Assembly: GCA_024734495.1 (NCBI GenBank)
Contig: JALMQS010000612.1
Location: forward strand, 449,979-513,978
Direction of reading: 5' to 3'
Source: Forficula auricularia
Lineage: Eukaryota > Arthropoda > Insecta > Dermaptera > Forficulidae
DNA length: 64,000 nt
In this document: piece by piece, positions 42,716 through 53,399 of the stretch
Layout of the letters: each line of letters begins with the position of its first letter
Position numbering within the stretch: position 1 is the stretch's first letter
The notes under the pieces: model-generated
Database searches by the model: none
What the model saw: only the letters and a program-made list of their open reading frames with translations
Told to the model about the DNA's origin: nothing
Program-made: the position numbers and the translations under genes

Positions 42716-43232
42716 GGTAGGGCACGGTGACTTACTTATTTTAAAAAATCATAACACAAAAAGTATTGGCAGTATCGATTTAATTCTTTTTTCTGTATAC
42801 AGGGGTACATTTAAAGTTTTATTTCATTAGGTTTTAAAAACGACCTCTTGAAGGTGGCCACCGTCCTCGTCAATACACTGAGATAGCCGAATTTTAAATT
42901 TCTGTCCACTTTTGCCAGCATATCTGTGCTTATGTCGGCAATAGCAGCACGAATATTGTTCTTCAGCTGACCAAGGCCCGGTTGTATGTCGTGCTAGTAA
43001 ATGCTGTTTACCACTAGCCAGGGTAGATGGTAAATGGAGCCACTGGGATGGCCAATAAGATGACAGCCACTGAATGTGCCTGTCATCTGATTAGCCATCC
43101 CAGTGTCTTCCATTTACCATCTACCTTGGTTAGTGAGTAATAGCAGCATTTACTTTGCGCTGCAACCGGCCAAGGGTCCTTGGACGATTTGTGTAAACCA
43201 AAGATTTAAGGTAGCCCCACAGGAAATAAGGG
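42716..43232 (-). pseudogene. DUF4817-type/mariner-like transposase C-terminal part
   Basis: On the minus strand: PYFLWGYLKSLVYTNRPRTL, a palindromic insert, then GQLKNNIRAAIADISTDML and AKVDRN. After a frame change, KIRLSQCIDEDGGHLQEVVF is followed by a stop. FLWGxLKSxVY is the conserved end of the DDE domain in this transposase group. It lies downstream of the last catalytic residue, so no active-site aspartate is present. The element's outer end reads TATAGGGTAGGGCACGGTGA at 42,714. The N-terminal two thirds are replaced by an LTR fragment. Confidence 0.6.
42990..43155. mobile_element. Palindromic MITE inside the transposase remnant
   Basis: GTAAATGCTGTTTACCACTA and GGGTAGATGGTAAATGGAGC on the left pair with their near reverse complements on the right, with a short centre at about 43,072 (CACTGAATGTG). 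The insert splits the transposase frame between RTLG and GQLK. A short duplication of transposase sequence (CCTTGGCC and GGCCTTGG) is present on both sides. Confidence 0.55.
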
Positions 43233-43320
43233 TGTAGCGGCCTTCTTTGCTTTGGCCACGAACCTTTAGACTCTGCCGCTAGATGACACAGTCAGATCAT
43301 TGCAACTAGCAATCACCGAA
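43233..43320. mobile_element. LTR end fragment (family L)
   Basis: It starts TGTAGCGGCCTTCTTTGCTT, then GCCGCTAGATGACACAGTCA, matching the first about 90 bp of the solo LTRs at 44,137 and 48,505. The remainder is lost. Confidence 0.6.
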
Positions 43321-43331
43321 TATAGTCTGCT

Positions 43332-43709
43332 TCATTGATTAACGCGTTCAATATGTATCCTTACAGAAGCGATGTTGTATGTTTGGTCTACTTCTTCCGG
43401 GGTAAATTGACCTTTGTGACCGAAAGGAGGCATCACAAAAACAGCATTTTTATTTTCTACTTGGGTTTTTATCTGTGGAAAGCCTTTATCAGCAAGAACT
43501 ACATCACCAGGCTCAATTAAATCAATTAAACCACAATCATTTGTTATAAAGCAATCACCAGCACGACCACCATAACATTTTGAGATAAAACTGATAAATC
43601 CACTTGGCGTACAACCCACCATAAACTTCACTGTATGATGATGCTTATATTCTGAATACATTAATACCCTTTGATTTACTTCCGGTGGTATTTCGGTATT
43701 AACACTCAC
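43332..43709 (-). pseudogene. ISL2EU/DDE_4-type transposase fragment
   Basis: A 125-codon minus frame without stops: YSEYKHHHTVKFMVGCTPSG, KCYGGRAGDCFITNDCGLID, LIEPGDVVLADKGFPQI, then VMPPFGHKGQFTPEEVDQT and IASVRIHIERVNQ. The order YSxYKxxxTxK...GxxSDxxIT...G(D)xxLADKGF...RxHxER is the catalytic core of DDE_Tnp_4 proteins in the PIF/Harbinger-ISL2EU group. The aspartate of LADKGF and the glutamate of HIER are the second and third catalytic residues. The first aspartate and the N-terminal DNA-binding part lie upstream and are missing. It stops where the LTR fragment begins and abuts a family A TIR (ACTCACCCGGTATAT at 43,705-43,719). Confidence 0.65.
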
Positions 43710-43730
43710 CCGGTATATAATTATTTATTA

Positions 43731-44598
43731 CTAGCTGACGTCCGGGCCTTTGCCCCGGCGTGTCACCTAGCCCCTGGCGGGGAGCTTTTTCTTTAATAAA
43801 ATAATATATTAAAAAAATGATAAATTATTATAATATGATTATCTGTCAAAATTGATTTGATCAAAAATTTAGATATATTTAAAAAATAATAATAGTTTTG
43901 AAAATAAATTGAAAATACAAATAATTATAGAATATGTATTAAAACAGTAAATGAATTATATATTACTTGTCGAAATTGTTCCCTTAACCATAAATAATAT
44001 TGACAGTTGAAAGATTTAAAAAAAAGCTATTATCGGCCATCTTGTTTGTTTGCTTTTACTCCTCAGAAAGGCGCTGGCGTTGTTTTCGCGAAAAAATATT
44101 TTTTAAATGCCACAGGTGTGATATCTATAAAAACACTGTAGCGGCCCGCTCTCGCTCATAGCGACGAGCCTTGAGACACGGCCGCTAGATGACTCAGTCG
44201 GATCGTTGAGTCGCTTTTGCATGAGTGAAATATATTCACCCATGCTATAATTAAAGCGACTCGATTCGACTGGAGAAGCGAATGGGATTCGAACATTCGA
44301 ATCTGGGGGGCCACCGCCATCCAGCAGCCCCTCCCCTGCACACACCCTATATGAACACGCAACCTACAACTCTGCATACGCAAGATTGTTAGGACCCCAT
44401 CGACTTGATGGGGGGCGCGGCATCAAAGCGCCACACAGCACTCGGCACAAGAGAGCCCTAACAACAAACACTATATATAAAAACACTCGTGTATTTTACT
44501 GGAATGTTGTGTGAAAATTTCAAAGAAATCGGTGAAGAACTTTCGGAGATCCTTCAACGTATCACTTAAGAGTAACAGTACATTTTTATTTATATAGA
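43731..44598 (-). mobile_element. Complete non-autonomous Helitron (family H3) carrying a solo LTR
   Basis: On the minus strand the 5' end at 44,598 is TCTATATAAATAAAAATGTA after an A. The 3' end at 43,731 is a hairpin (CCGGGGCAAAGGCCCGG) then ACGTCAGCTAG followed by T. These are textbook Helitron termini. Without the inserted LTR the element is about 530 bp. No protein is encoded. Confidence 0.75.
44137..44466. mobile_element. Solo LTR (family L) inside the Helitron
   Basis: It begins TGTAGCGGCCCGCTCTCG and ends CCCTAACAACA, with TG...CA borders and a 5-bp duplication AACAC at 44,132-44,136 and 44,467-44,471. GGACCCCATCGACTTGATGG near 44,393-44,412 contains an inverted repeat also present in the copy at 48.8 kb. 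Solo LTRs arise by recombination between the two LTRs of a retrotransposon; no internal region is left. Confidence 0.75.
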
Positions 44599-44656
44599 TT
44601 CATTGTTAATCTTCATTTTATTTTATTAAATAATCATTAAAACATTGTTTCGAATC

Positions 44657-44688
<32 letters not shown>

Positions 44689-45187
44689 GTAGTATCCCTA
44701 ATATATTATTTTTTAATTAAACAATTCTAAGTAAATAAAATAATTAAAAGTGTTCGTATATAAAAAATTATCAAATCCGAATTCAATTAAATCAGACATT
44801 TTCATTATCTATTCTAAAAAGTTCAATTCTTCAAAGGCGTTTAATTATTTAGTTCTTTATTTCTCCAGTATCTTGTCCTTCTTCTTCTTCTTCTTCTTCT
44901 TCTCTCAAACTTATTTAATCTTATTTTACAAATCTATAGAGAGAGAGTTGGAGCGCTCTCTTCTGGCTGAGCGAGCAACTCACTCCCGACCATTTCTTTT
45001 TCATAATCAGCGCAAATAGAAATTTAATGAGAAAGATTTCACAAGACATAAAAGCAATTCAATTTAATCGTGGCAAGTTTAGGCACAAAAAAAAGACGAA
45101 TACTTCAATTATATATGTATATAAAAAAAAACTTTATATTTGTTTGTATTAGTGGAGGGGGAAAACAAGTATAGTCGTAATAAAAAT
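44599..45187. other. Unassigned, with (TA)n and (CTT)n microsatellites
   Basis: TA run at about 44,663-44,688 followed by a copy of the ATCCCTAATATATTATTTTT motif. CTT run at 44,879-44,903. The short GC-richer part 44,940-45,000 has no recognisable content. Confidence 0.5.
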
Positions 45188-45668
45188 AAATAAAACCGAC
45201 TTCAAAAAAATTAAATGAAATAAATAAAATAATAAGAAATCAAAAATAAAATAAAATACACTAAAAGTTATAAAATAAGTATCTTATTTAGTTACAACTA
45301 AATGATGAAATATTTACATGAAATCATTTTTTAAAGTCGGTGCTAAACATACATTTTATTGATCGAACTCGACGGATTTTACTTAGTACGATTGGCGGGT
45401 ACGTATATAGTTTGTTTGGCACCGACTTCAAAAAGTAATTTCATGTTAATATTTTCATCGTTTAGTTGTAACTAAATAAGATAATAATTATTTTATACCT
45501 TTTAGTGCATTTTATTTTATTTTTGAGTTCTTATTATTTTATTTGTTGCATTTAATTTTTTTGAAGTCGGTTCTATTTTTTTTTTTATAAAAATTATATT
45601 TATTTTTCTCTTTTTAGTGATGTTATTAATAGTGACTTAATATAATGGAGTACCTTGCATGCATCTCG
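45188..45668 (+). mobile_element. Foldback family F, copy 5 (inner arms and centre)
   Basis: ACCGACTTCAAAAAAATTAA on the left, centre hairpin with GTCGGTGCTAAACATACA against GTTTGGCACCGACTTCAA, and the right arm ending near 45,668. Both outer arms are lost. Confidence 0.6.
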
Positions 45669-45730
45669 CAACAACAAAGAATAAAATAAAAATTAATTAA
45701 ACATTTAAATATAATATAATATGGATATAC

Positions 45731-45840
45731 TAGCTGCAAGGCCCGCCTTCGGCGGCCTTCTTGCTAGTCAGAGAGCTCACCCCCTGGACCCCCACGACTC
45801 AAACCCCCCTCCCCCCCTCCGAAACCCACCCATCATCCCG
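45731..45840 (-). mobile_element. Helitron family H1, 3' end fragment
   Basis: The reverse complement ends GGCCGCCGAAGGCGGGCC, TTGCAG, CTAG, then T: an intact H1 terminus. On its own strand it is G-rich. It is directly followed by a mariner remnant. TGGATATA at the junction is part of the dispersed ATATCC motif. Confidence 0.65.
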
Positions 45841-45842
45841 AA

Positions 45843-46375
45843 TTTTTGCGTCGATATGTGACGATGGATGAAACATGGCTCCATCATTTCACACAAAGCG
45901 TGGAAAGACGCAAAAGTCGGCTGGCAAGCTTATGGCATCAGTATTCTGGGATACTCATGGTATAATATTCATTGACTATCTTAAAAAGGAAAAACCATAA
46001 ACAGCGACTATTACGTAGCGTTATTGGAGCGTTTAAAATACGAAATCGCGGAAAAGCGGCCTCATTTGAAGAAAAAGAAAGTGCTGTTTCATCAAGACAA
46101 TGCACGGTGGCAAAATTGCAAGAATTGGGCTTCGAATTGCCTCCGCATTCACCGTATTCTCCAGATCTGGCCCCGAGGGACTTTTTCCTGTTCTCAGACC
46201 TCAAGGGGATGCTCGCTGGAAAGAAATTTTAGGCCGATGAAGAGGTAATCGAAGAAACTGAAGCCTATTTTGAGGCTAAAGACAAATGGTATTATAAAAA
46301 TGGTATCGAAAAATTGTATGACCGCTATAATAATAATAATAAAATCAAATTCTATCCAAAAATTTTTTTTCAATG
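45843..46375 (+). pseudogene. Mariner transposase catalytic-domain remnant
   Basis: The reconstructed frames give RYVTMDETWLHHFT (first catalytic Asp), SAGKLMASVFWDTHGIIFID, YLKKEKTINSDYYVALLERL, RPHLKKKKVLFHQDNA (second Asp), then after shifts LGFELPPHSPYSPDLAPRDF (third Asp, DD34D spacing) and DLKGMLAGKKF. A premature stop and at least three frameshifts occur, plus a small deletion after HQDNA. GAACTTTTCAGCCCACCTTT downstream (46,387-46,406) resembles the mariner 3' region. The N-terminal HTH half is missing; the sequence joins Helitron DNA at 45,842. Confidence 0.8.
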
Positions 46376-46496
46376 TTAGCCTACGAACTTTTCAGCCCAC
46401 CTTTTACATATAGTATTTTTGTTGGCATTGTTGACACTTAATTGATCATTTTGTTAATTATTAAAACACATTCCATGAATTGAAACTTAAAACTAC

Positions 46497-46809
46497 TACT
46501 TTTGAAAGGGCTAGAGTTTTACTTTTTGACCCTCCCCCCCATTTTGGGTGGTTAGTTTTTGCATTTTTAGCCTTTTTGGGGCCCACAAAATATCTATACA
46601 AAATTTGGTTGAATTTGGTCGAAAGGACTAGAATATTCATTTTTGACCCCCTCCACTCTTTTTTCGCCTGATATAATGCTTAAAACACATTAAAAAAAAT
46701 TATTTTATGTTCTTTTAAAAAATATAATTCAGTTTTTTTCTAGTTAAATTTTTTCATTTTTTTTTTATACCTCTTCAAAATGTGCTAGATCTTTATGACC
46801 CACCCTGTA
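46497..46809 (-). mobile_element. MITE family M, right half
   Basis: It contains the 120-bp unit (TTAGTTTTTGCATTTTTAGC, ACAAAATTTGGTTGAATTTG) and ends CCTCTTCAAAATGTGC...CCACCCTGTA at 46,809, equivalent to the right arm of the MITE at 21,897-22,488. Confidence 0.55.
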
Positions 46810-47599
46810 TATTTCTTTCTGATTTATACATCCGTAAAAGGGCCTGATGGGGGGGGGGGTGATCATAATTATTACAATAAAGGGTTAAAGAATTCTTTAA
46901 AGGTAATATTTTAAAGCAATAAGCTGCAGGTGTTTTTTTATTTTTTTAATATACATTTTTATTATTAATATATTAACAAAAAAGTAGCAACCTTTAAAAT
47001 AAAAATTCATATACTTATTTTTTTCATAATTATTATTATTATTATTAATCATATATAAAATATTTAATATTAAAAATTTAATTTATTTTTAATTAAAAAA
47101 ATAAACAAATAGCCGTAGAGTGGGGGAAATTTATTTATGACGTTAAAGGTTAGGTTGAGAGAGGTTTTTTTTATTTTTATTTGATTCAAGCCGACCTCTC
47201 CCGCCCTTGTGCAAGTTAATCTAAGCAGATGGGCTGGCTGCCTTTCATTCTCCAGCCACCCCCACTCTCTGACCTCTACTTGCTCTTTTCGCTCGATTTT
47301 TTTACTTAAGCCCATTCAACCCTTTTTTATTTTCTCTCTCTTTCTTCACGAGAGGGTGGGCGTTAATATAAATAGAGACCAGAGGCCGAATTCCGGATAG
47401 AAAAGAAAGCCATCAACGGAAATCCGCCATCCCGAAAAATGTTTAGTTAGTTTCGGGGAAAAATAAAGAATTATCGAGAAAATGTATATATATCCCCCAG
47501 ATGACGCACACATTGATCTTTTGAACGTTCAAATAACGAACATCGCTCATTTATATAATTACAAGCTTTTCGTCACACAAATATGAGATATGAAATTTG
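46810..47599. other. Unassigned sequence
   Basis: G run at 46,850-46,859. 47,190-47,400 is less AT-rich (CCGCCCTTGTGCAAG, CCAGCCACCCCCACTC) with two overlapping short frames on opposite strands; neither has a motif. It could be single-copy host DNA. Confidence 0.4.
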
Positions 47600-47758
47600 T
47601 AAAAATTTTAAAATTGAAAATAAAGTTCCGTGTGTGGGGGGGGGGGGCGGCGGCTTCTGCCCCCCCCCCGTTTGGACAATTCGACACACTTTCGAGATAA
47701 AAAGTAGATCTTATATACATTCTCCCCCTCCCATAAAAAAATTCCTGGATCCGCCCTT
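47600..47758 (-). mobile_element. DNA-transposon end with CAAGGGCGGATCC terminus
   Basis: The reverse complement begins CAAGGGCGGATCCAGGAATT followed by T and G runs, the form of a terminal inverted repeat common in arthropod hAT-like and related elements. A G-rich tract is at 47,635-47,650 and a C-rich tract at 47,662-47,670. The other end and a target duplication were not found. Confidence 0.4.
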
Positions 47759-47965
47759 GTCCCACATATATTTAATTTAATTAAACTCAAATTTAAAGAT
47801 ATTTAAATTTGTATCTATTTTGGGGTTTCGTTGTAGCCAATAGAAAAAAAAATTTACTCCTAAGAGTGATGACAAAAGCCTGTAGAAAGGACAAAATTTA
47901 GAAAAAACGCCCAAAACTGATATAATGTAAAATATAAGGTGTATTTCAAAATAGATAGATATATC

Positions 47966-48440
47966 TACTCTTATTAAACGAGCAAAAATTGTATATTTAT
48001 TTATATATTTGTTTGTATATATATTTGTATCTTAGTTCTATTTTGAAAACGGCTATACCGATTTTGATGAAATTCACGGGTTAGGGGGTTTTTGGGGTGA
48101 AATTTGATCTGACATGGTCACATCTTCGACAAAATTGTTTTTGATGGGTTTTTTTCGTAATCAAATTAATTATTCTCAGGTAGAAAAATGTCAATAGACA
48201 ATGGGTTGAGTTAATCCATTTACTCTCAAAGGCCTTGAAGAAGTATTGTGATTGTGGATTTTAACATATTTTGTTCTCCCTAAACGTTAGAAATATTAAT
48301 AAACGTTTTATAATTGTTTTTATAAAGAACTTTATTTCTTTAATAGATTAAAAAATAATCAAGAATTTATTTAAAAATATCTTTCGCATAAGCAAGTCTC
48401 AATTTTCTGAAAAAACAACACATTTTGGTTTTACTAACTA
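47966..48440 (+). mobile_element. Helitron-like family H2, 5' fragment
   Basis: TCTACTCTTATTAAACGAGC after an A, identical to 35,328, and alignable to it for about 470 bp (AGGCCTTGAAGAAGTATTGT is shared). It lacks the G-rich part and the 3' hairpin. Confidence 0.6.
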
Positions 48441-48504
48441 ACTAAATTATAACGGACCATTCGATTGTAAATATTTGTTGACTGAACTATATTCGATTAT
48501 TCTC

Positions 48505-48873
48505 TGTAGCGGCCCGTTGTTGCTTTGGCGACGAGCCTTTAGACACGGCCGCTAGATGACTCAGTCAGATCGTTGCGACACTTTTGCATGACTGATAATA
48601 TATCAGTCATGCTATAAGTGGAGCAATTCGGTCTCGACTGAGCATCGAGCATCGAGCATCGAATCGATCGCATCAATCGATCCGATTGGAAGGAGGGGCC
48701 AACCGCCAACTAGTAGCCCCTCCCCCGCTAACAAAGCGGATGGCGCCCAGCCCGGATTTCCATCAGGGCACAAACAACGCCCTGCACACAAATCATTGTT
48801 AGGACCCCACCGACTTGGTGGGGGGCGCGAACACGCACCACAAAGCAGCTCAGCACTCACGAGCGCCCTAACA
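48505..48873. mobile_element. Solo LTR (family L), 369 bp
   Basis: TGTAGCGGCCCGTTGTTG to GCGCCCTAACA, with TTCTC at 48,500-48,504 and 48,874-48,878 as a 5-bp target duplication. It shares GCCGCTAGATGACTCAGTC and ATTGTTAGGACCCCA with the copy at 44,137 but is longer; a run of GAGCATC units near 48,641-48,660 is specific to it. The 89-codon minus frame inside is not meaningful. Confidence 0.8.
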
Positions 48874-48878
48874 TTCTC

Positions 48879-50007
48879 CAATAAAATTATTTAACTTGTT
48901 ATTTTCCAAACTGAATATTTTGCTTAATCATTTCTTGTCCAACTTATTTATTTGTTTTAATTTTCCAGCTCCTTTTTGTGAATAAAAAAACCTTTTGCGT
49001 CAAGATCACACAGACTAACTTTACTTATAACTTTTCAATCGTACATACAATAAAAGTTTGTATCTGGTTGACCGACTGTGAGACGGACTCACAACTGGCA
49101 AATTTATTTTTGTTACAGTATTTCAAATTTGTAGATTTTTCAAAATTGGTCATTCCACCGAAAGATTTCCATTACAACCTAGACAATAATTCTTTATTTC
49201 TTTTGTTAGAGAAATAAAAAATAAATAAATATAACAAAAATCAATAACTATACAATTGAATTTGTACAAGCACTGAAACGATAAAGTGGTTGTTTTTTTT
49301 TAATTAATTAAAAAAAAAAAAAAAAAATCAGCACGTGCACAAAATGTAAATTTTATTATCGTAAAAAATAAATAGATATGTTGAGAATAAAACAAGCATA
49401 TACATATGTATAACAAAACAACAACAACAACAACAAAATTTAGATTTGATTATATTCAATCAAAATAAAGAAGAGCTATTGTTTTTTTATTTTTATTTTC
49501 ATTTATTTATTTATTATTATTTTTTTTTGAGTTTTTAATATATTATATAAAATGTTGCCTTTAAAACTCTAAACTTCATCCATCATAATATTGTTAAATA
49601 ATTTTTTTTTTTTATTTAAAGTAAAATTAATTCAATTGTTTTGTTTCGCTTTTATATTAGAGGAATTAAATTGAAAAATAAATAAATAAATAAATCAAAT
49701 CACAATTGAATTACTTCACTTTGATTACTTATGCGTGCGTTTATATATAGTGAAGATAACAACAAAAGTAATCAGATTAAACAAATGTTTGTATTTCTAT
49801 TGTGGATTAGTAAGTGGAGTGCCTAGAGGAGGACTAATTGAGCCCTCGACATCAGCCCTGCCGCTCCTGTCATCTTAAATGGATTTCAAGGGGTGAATTT
49901 GCCACGAATTAGAGCCTAACGTGACGTAAATCACTTGACTAATTCATCTTTTGTAATATTAATTTTTAATTAGAGGGAAAAATAATATTCCAATTCTATA
50001 TATAACG
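48879..50007. other. Unassigned AT-rich stretch
   Basis: A 79-codon plus frame (48,978-49,217) has no motif that I recognise and ends in low-complexity DNA; it could be a host exon but nothing supports this. (CAA)n at about 49,417-49,436. 49,805-49,930 is less AT-rich. Confidence 0.4.
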
Positions 50008-50235
50008 GGTGAGTTTTTTATTTTGAGACAGTCGTATATAACTCAAAAACAGTGCATTATATGGAAAAAGTTCATTTATATCTAGGGGAAAGTAAACTAC
50101 GCTATTGTTTGTCGATGTAGAACAATCTTTCAAAGGTATTTCAAGGTCAACTTGTGTTTTTTAAATAGAAACCTATATTTTTCTTTAAGTCATCTTATTC
50201 TACAAAAAAAACTGATCAACTTTCATAGGAATTAT
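50008..50235 (+). mobile_element. Family A, left end (copy 6)
   Basis: TATAACGGGTGAGTTTTTTA is the TIR. AACTCAAAAACAGTGCATTA and TACGCTATTGTTTGTCGA follow, as in the reversed right arms of the other copies. It stops where a family K-like sequence begins. Confidence 0.6.
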
Positions 50236-50950
50236 TTTTACTTTATCCAATGCAAAGCATGGGTAAAGTATTGTAATCGCTCTCGCGGCAAGCGTGGCTT
50301 CAAAGGGTCCTCAGGTAAAGACTACGGAACCCATGGACTCAATTAAAGTCACAAATTGTAGTATTCAATTAGGTTGAATTTTAGCACGTGACGGTTTTGC
50401 CAAAAATTACAAGGGGTCTCGTCGAGAGGCCAAAAAGTGCGATTTTTTCATTTAGTGCGTGCGGATGTATGTATGGATGTATGTTATCGTTTTTTTGGCC
50501 CACGATTTTTTCCACACCGTTGCACCGATTGAAATGAAATTGAAAACCTACCATTAGTTTAACAAAATGAAGCGCTGATTAGTTTTTGGTACATATCGGC
50601 CCACAAACATTAGTACTTTATTTCAGTACTTTTTTAGTTTTTTCTAAATATCTTGAAAATGACTTAACCAATTTTGATGAAATTTAATATCCTAATTAAG
50701 TACCTTGGGGACCACAAAAAAGGTTAAATAAAGTTTTTAGTAAAATTATATTTTAAAGTACTTTACTCTAGAGTAAGATGGTACTTTTTTTAATTTTTTA
50801 AATTCTTAAAATTTATTCATTTGAAAGTTTTAATATAGCTCATTTAGCCTTGCTTAAGTAAGAATGGATAGGCTTCTCTCTGTGAAATGCTAAAAATTTG
50901 GGAGGAATTTTTATGAGTAACCATAGCAACTGCGTTGTTTTCTTATCCGT
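50236..50950 (+). repeat. Family K-like end and following unassigned repeat
   Basis: ACTTTATCCAATGCAAAGCA and GGGTAAAGTATTGTAATCG correspond to the K palindromic end. Downstream, GATTTTTTCCACACCGTTGC and a TGTATGTATGGATGTATG stretch have no match that I can place. Confidence 0.4.
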
Positions 50951-50953
50951 TAC

Positions 50954-51745
50954 CTTTGCTGAAGACAGAGAAATCGATTTTAAACCAAAAATAGCGATTG
51001 ATTCTCATCTAGTACTTGAGGAATAATCATTCTATATTGGATTTTTGACGTTTCGGTTTTTATTAGTAACCATTGCTGAAGACATAGAGAAATCGACTTT
51101 AAACCAAAAATAGCGATTGATTCTCATCTAGTACTTGAGGAATAATCATTCTATATTGGATTTTTGACATTTCGGTTTTTATTGGTAACCATTGCTGAAG
51201 ACATGGAGGAATCGACTTAAAATCAAAAATAGCCATCGATTCTCATCTAATACTTGAGGAATAACCATTCTATATTGGATTTTTGGCGTTTCGGTTTTTA
51301 TTGGTAACCATTGCTGAAGACATAGAGAAATCGACTTTAAACCAAAAATAGCGATTGATTCTCATCAAACTTGAGTTGTTTACCAAAAAAGAATTTAGTC
51401 TTTTTGGTTTTAAGTCGATTCTTCCACGTTTTCAATAGAGGTTGCCATTAATGGTCAAAACATCAAAAATTGAATGCAATAAGGTTATTCCTCTAGTATT
51501 AGATGAGAATCGGTCGTTATTTTTGATTTTAAGTCGATTCCTCCATGTCTTCAGCAATGGTTACCAATAATAATCGAAACGTCAAAAACCTAATGTAGAA
51601 TTGTTATTCCTCAAGTATTAGATGAGAATCGATGGCTATTTTTGATTTTAAGTCGATTCCTCTATGTCCTCAGCAATGGTTACAATAATAACCGAAATGT
51701 CAAAAATCCAATGCGGAATGGTTATTCCTCGACTCTTAAATGAGA
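50954..51745. repeat. Palindromic array of ~120-bp units
   Basis: Three and a half direct units (about 50,954; 51,070; 51,189; 51,309) each read TTGCTGAAGACATAGAGAAA, ATCGACTTTAAACC, GATTGATTCTCATCTAGTAC and TTTTTGACGTTTCGG. After about 51,385 the same unit appears about three times in reverse complement (CGATTCCTCCATGTCTTCAG, ATTAGATGAGAATCG). The array is therefore itself a foldback, and its transcript would form a long hairpin. Confidence 0.75.
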
Positions 51746-51869
51746 ATTATTTTTGAATTAATGTCAATATGAACTACAAATTGCAAGTGATATCTGATTA
51801 ATAATAAAGGAACAAACATATTAATATTTCAAATGAATTTGGATAAAGTTTAGCAACGATCCGTTGCAG

Positions 51870-52706
51870 TTTATTTTATACGACATTAAATACACAAAAT
51901 ACATGAATTAATTAGATCTCAAAAAAATTAATTATTTTTAACAATTATTTAACTTAATTATCAAATAATAATGATTAAATAATTATTAAATTAAAAAGTA
52001 ACAATAATGAAAATAAGGGTTTATAATGATTTTAATACTTCATTATACACAGATTTAAGAGATTATTCTCTACTTATTGAACTACTTAAACTTTTTGAGT
52101 TTAAAAAAGTTTATTTCTCGTGTCAATCCAGTAGATAATGATATTGTATTATCATAATAAAAATGGAGCATTTTTTGTTGAAGAGAGAATTGAAATGGAT
52201 GCCGAGCGTTTTCCTGATAGGATCAATCTTCATTTTATCGTGTTGTGAATCTGTTAAATAAAATAAGGAAATTGGAACTGGAATTCATCCAGAAGACTTG
52301 CAATACACTCTGGAATGTCTCAGAACAGTGTCGGAAAATTATTAAATTATTTATTTAATAATTAAGTTAAATAATTGGTAAGAATAATTATTATTTGAAT
52401 TTTTTTTTGAGATCTAATTGATTTAATATTTTTTTTATTTGATGTCGTATAAAAAAATAGTTCTAATAAAAGTTGTTCAGTTTTTTTTTATAAATTTAGG
52501 AAATGTAAATAAACATATAGGGTTCCATTTAAAAAACAGAAGTTGACCTCGAAATACCCTTGAAAGCTTGTTCTAGGTCGACAAACAATTGCGTAGTTTA
52601 TTTCCCCCTTAATATAAATAAAGTTTTATTTGAAACTTTTTTTCATATAATGCACTGTTTTTGAGTTGTAAGACTGTCTCAAGATAAAAAAACTCAACCA
52701 GTATAT
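51870..52706 (+). mobile_element. Family A mariner-like element, copy 7
   Basis: Left arm 51,880-52,165, decayed HTH core 52,165-52,350 (one stretch reads IHPEDLQYTLECLRTVSENY in one frame), and right arm 52,350-52,706 ending in the TIR (GAGTTTTTTTATCTTGAGAC reversed). It is followed directly by the ATCCCTAATATATTATTTTT motif. Confidence 0.6.
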
Positions 52707-53399
52707 CCCTAATATATTATTTTTTTATTTGAGATCAAATAAGCACTGGAGGAAAAATAAATTTTATCAAGCGTTTGTTAGATAATATTGTTGTGGTCCA
52801 GCCCTTGAGTATACCCTAATATTCTCACGGTACTTTTCCAAAACTTAATTTCCTTTAATTATTGATAAATCGCTGGTCGAGCAGTCTCCTTTCTACAAAT
52901 GCCTAATATTTCAAAGGGTTAGGTAAAGATGTTGAAATATATATTTTCACCGTTTGTTCCGATCAGTTATACCTTGTGATTTGTTTGAAAAGAATCAGAC
53001 CCTCGGGTTTAAGTAACAAATTGACACGTTTTTATTTGCTCCGTACTTGAATGTTTTTTTGAGTGGTCTAATTTTCAAAACTTTCTAATTATTTTTACAT
53101 CAAACTATTCGTTAAAAATTCTTCTTTCTAGTGATATAATTTACTTAATTTTAATCTTCATAGTTTAATTAATATTTGTAATTATTTGTTTGGCCAATCA
53201 AATAATTGGCTAAACATTTCCATTTATTTTATTTTTATTTTATCTCAATTCGTTACATTGTGTTTGAAGACAAGAGGATCATCTCACAAACCATAAGTTT
53301 CGAATTTCAATTGACTTTCTTTCTCTCTTTAATATATTGCTTTTGAAATAATTTTTAATTTTAATAATAATATTATTTATTCATTATTGCATGTTGTTT
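52707..53399. other. Unassigned sequence
   Basis: 52,790-53,060 is of moderate complexity (GAGTATACCCTAATATTCTC) and matches nothing else in the window. No coding signal. Confidence 0.4.

Noticed and set aside
48978..49217. 79-codon plus frame, possible host exon
   Set aside because: No splice-site pattern, domain or codon bias that I can defend; left as unassigned sequence.
51040..51700. Further hammerhead cores (CGAAACGTC text in the 120-bp array)
   Set aside because: A short GGTT/AACC stem precedes CGAAACGTC, but the CTGANGA part is not present (TCAGCAA instead), and helix I does not form.
50954..51745. CRISPR-like regular repeats
   Set aside because: Units are directly joined without variable spacers and are partly inverted; eukaryotic satellite-type array.
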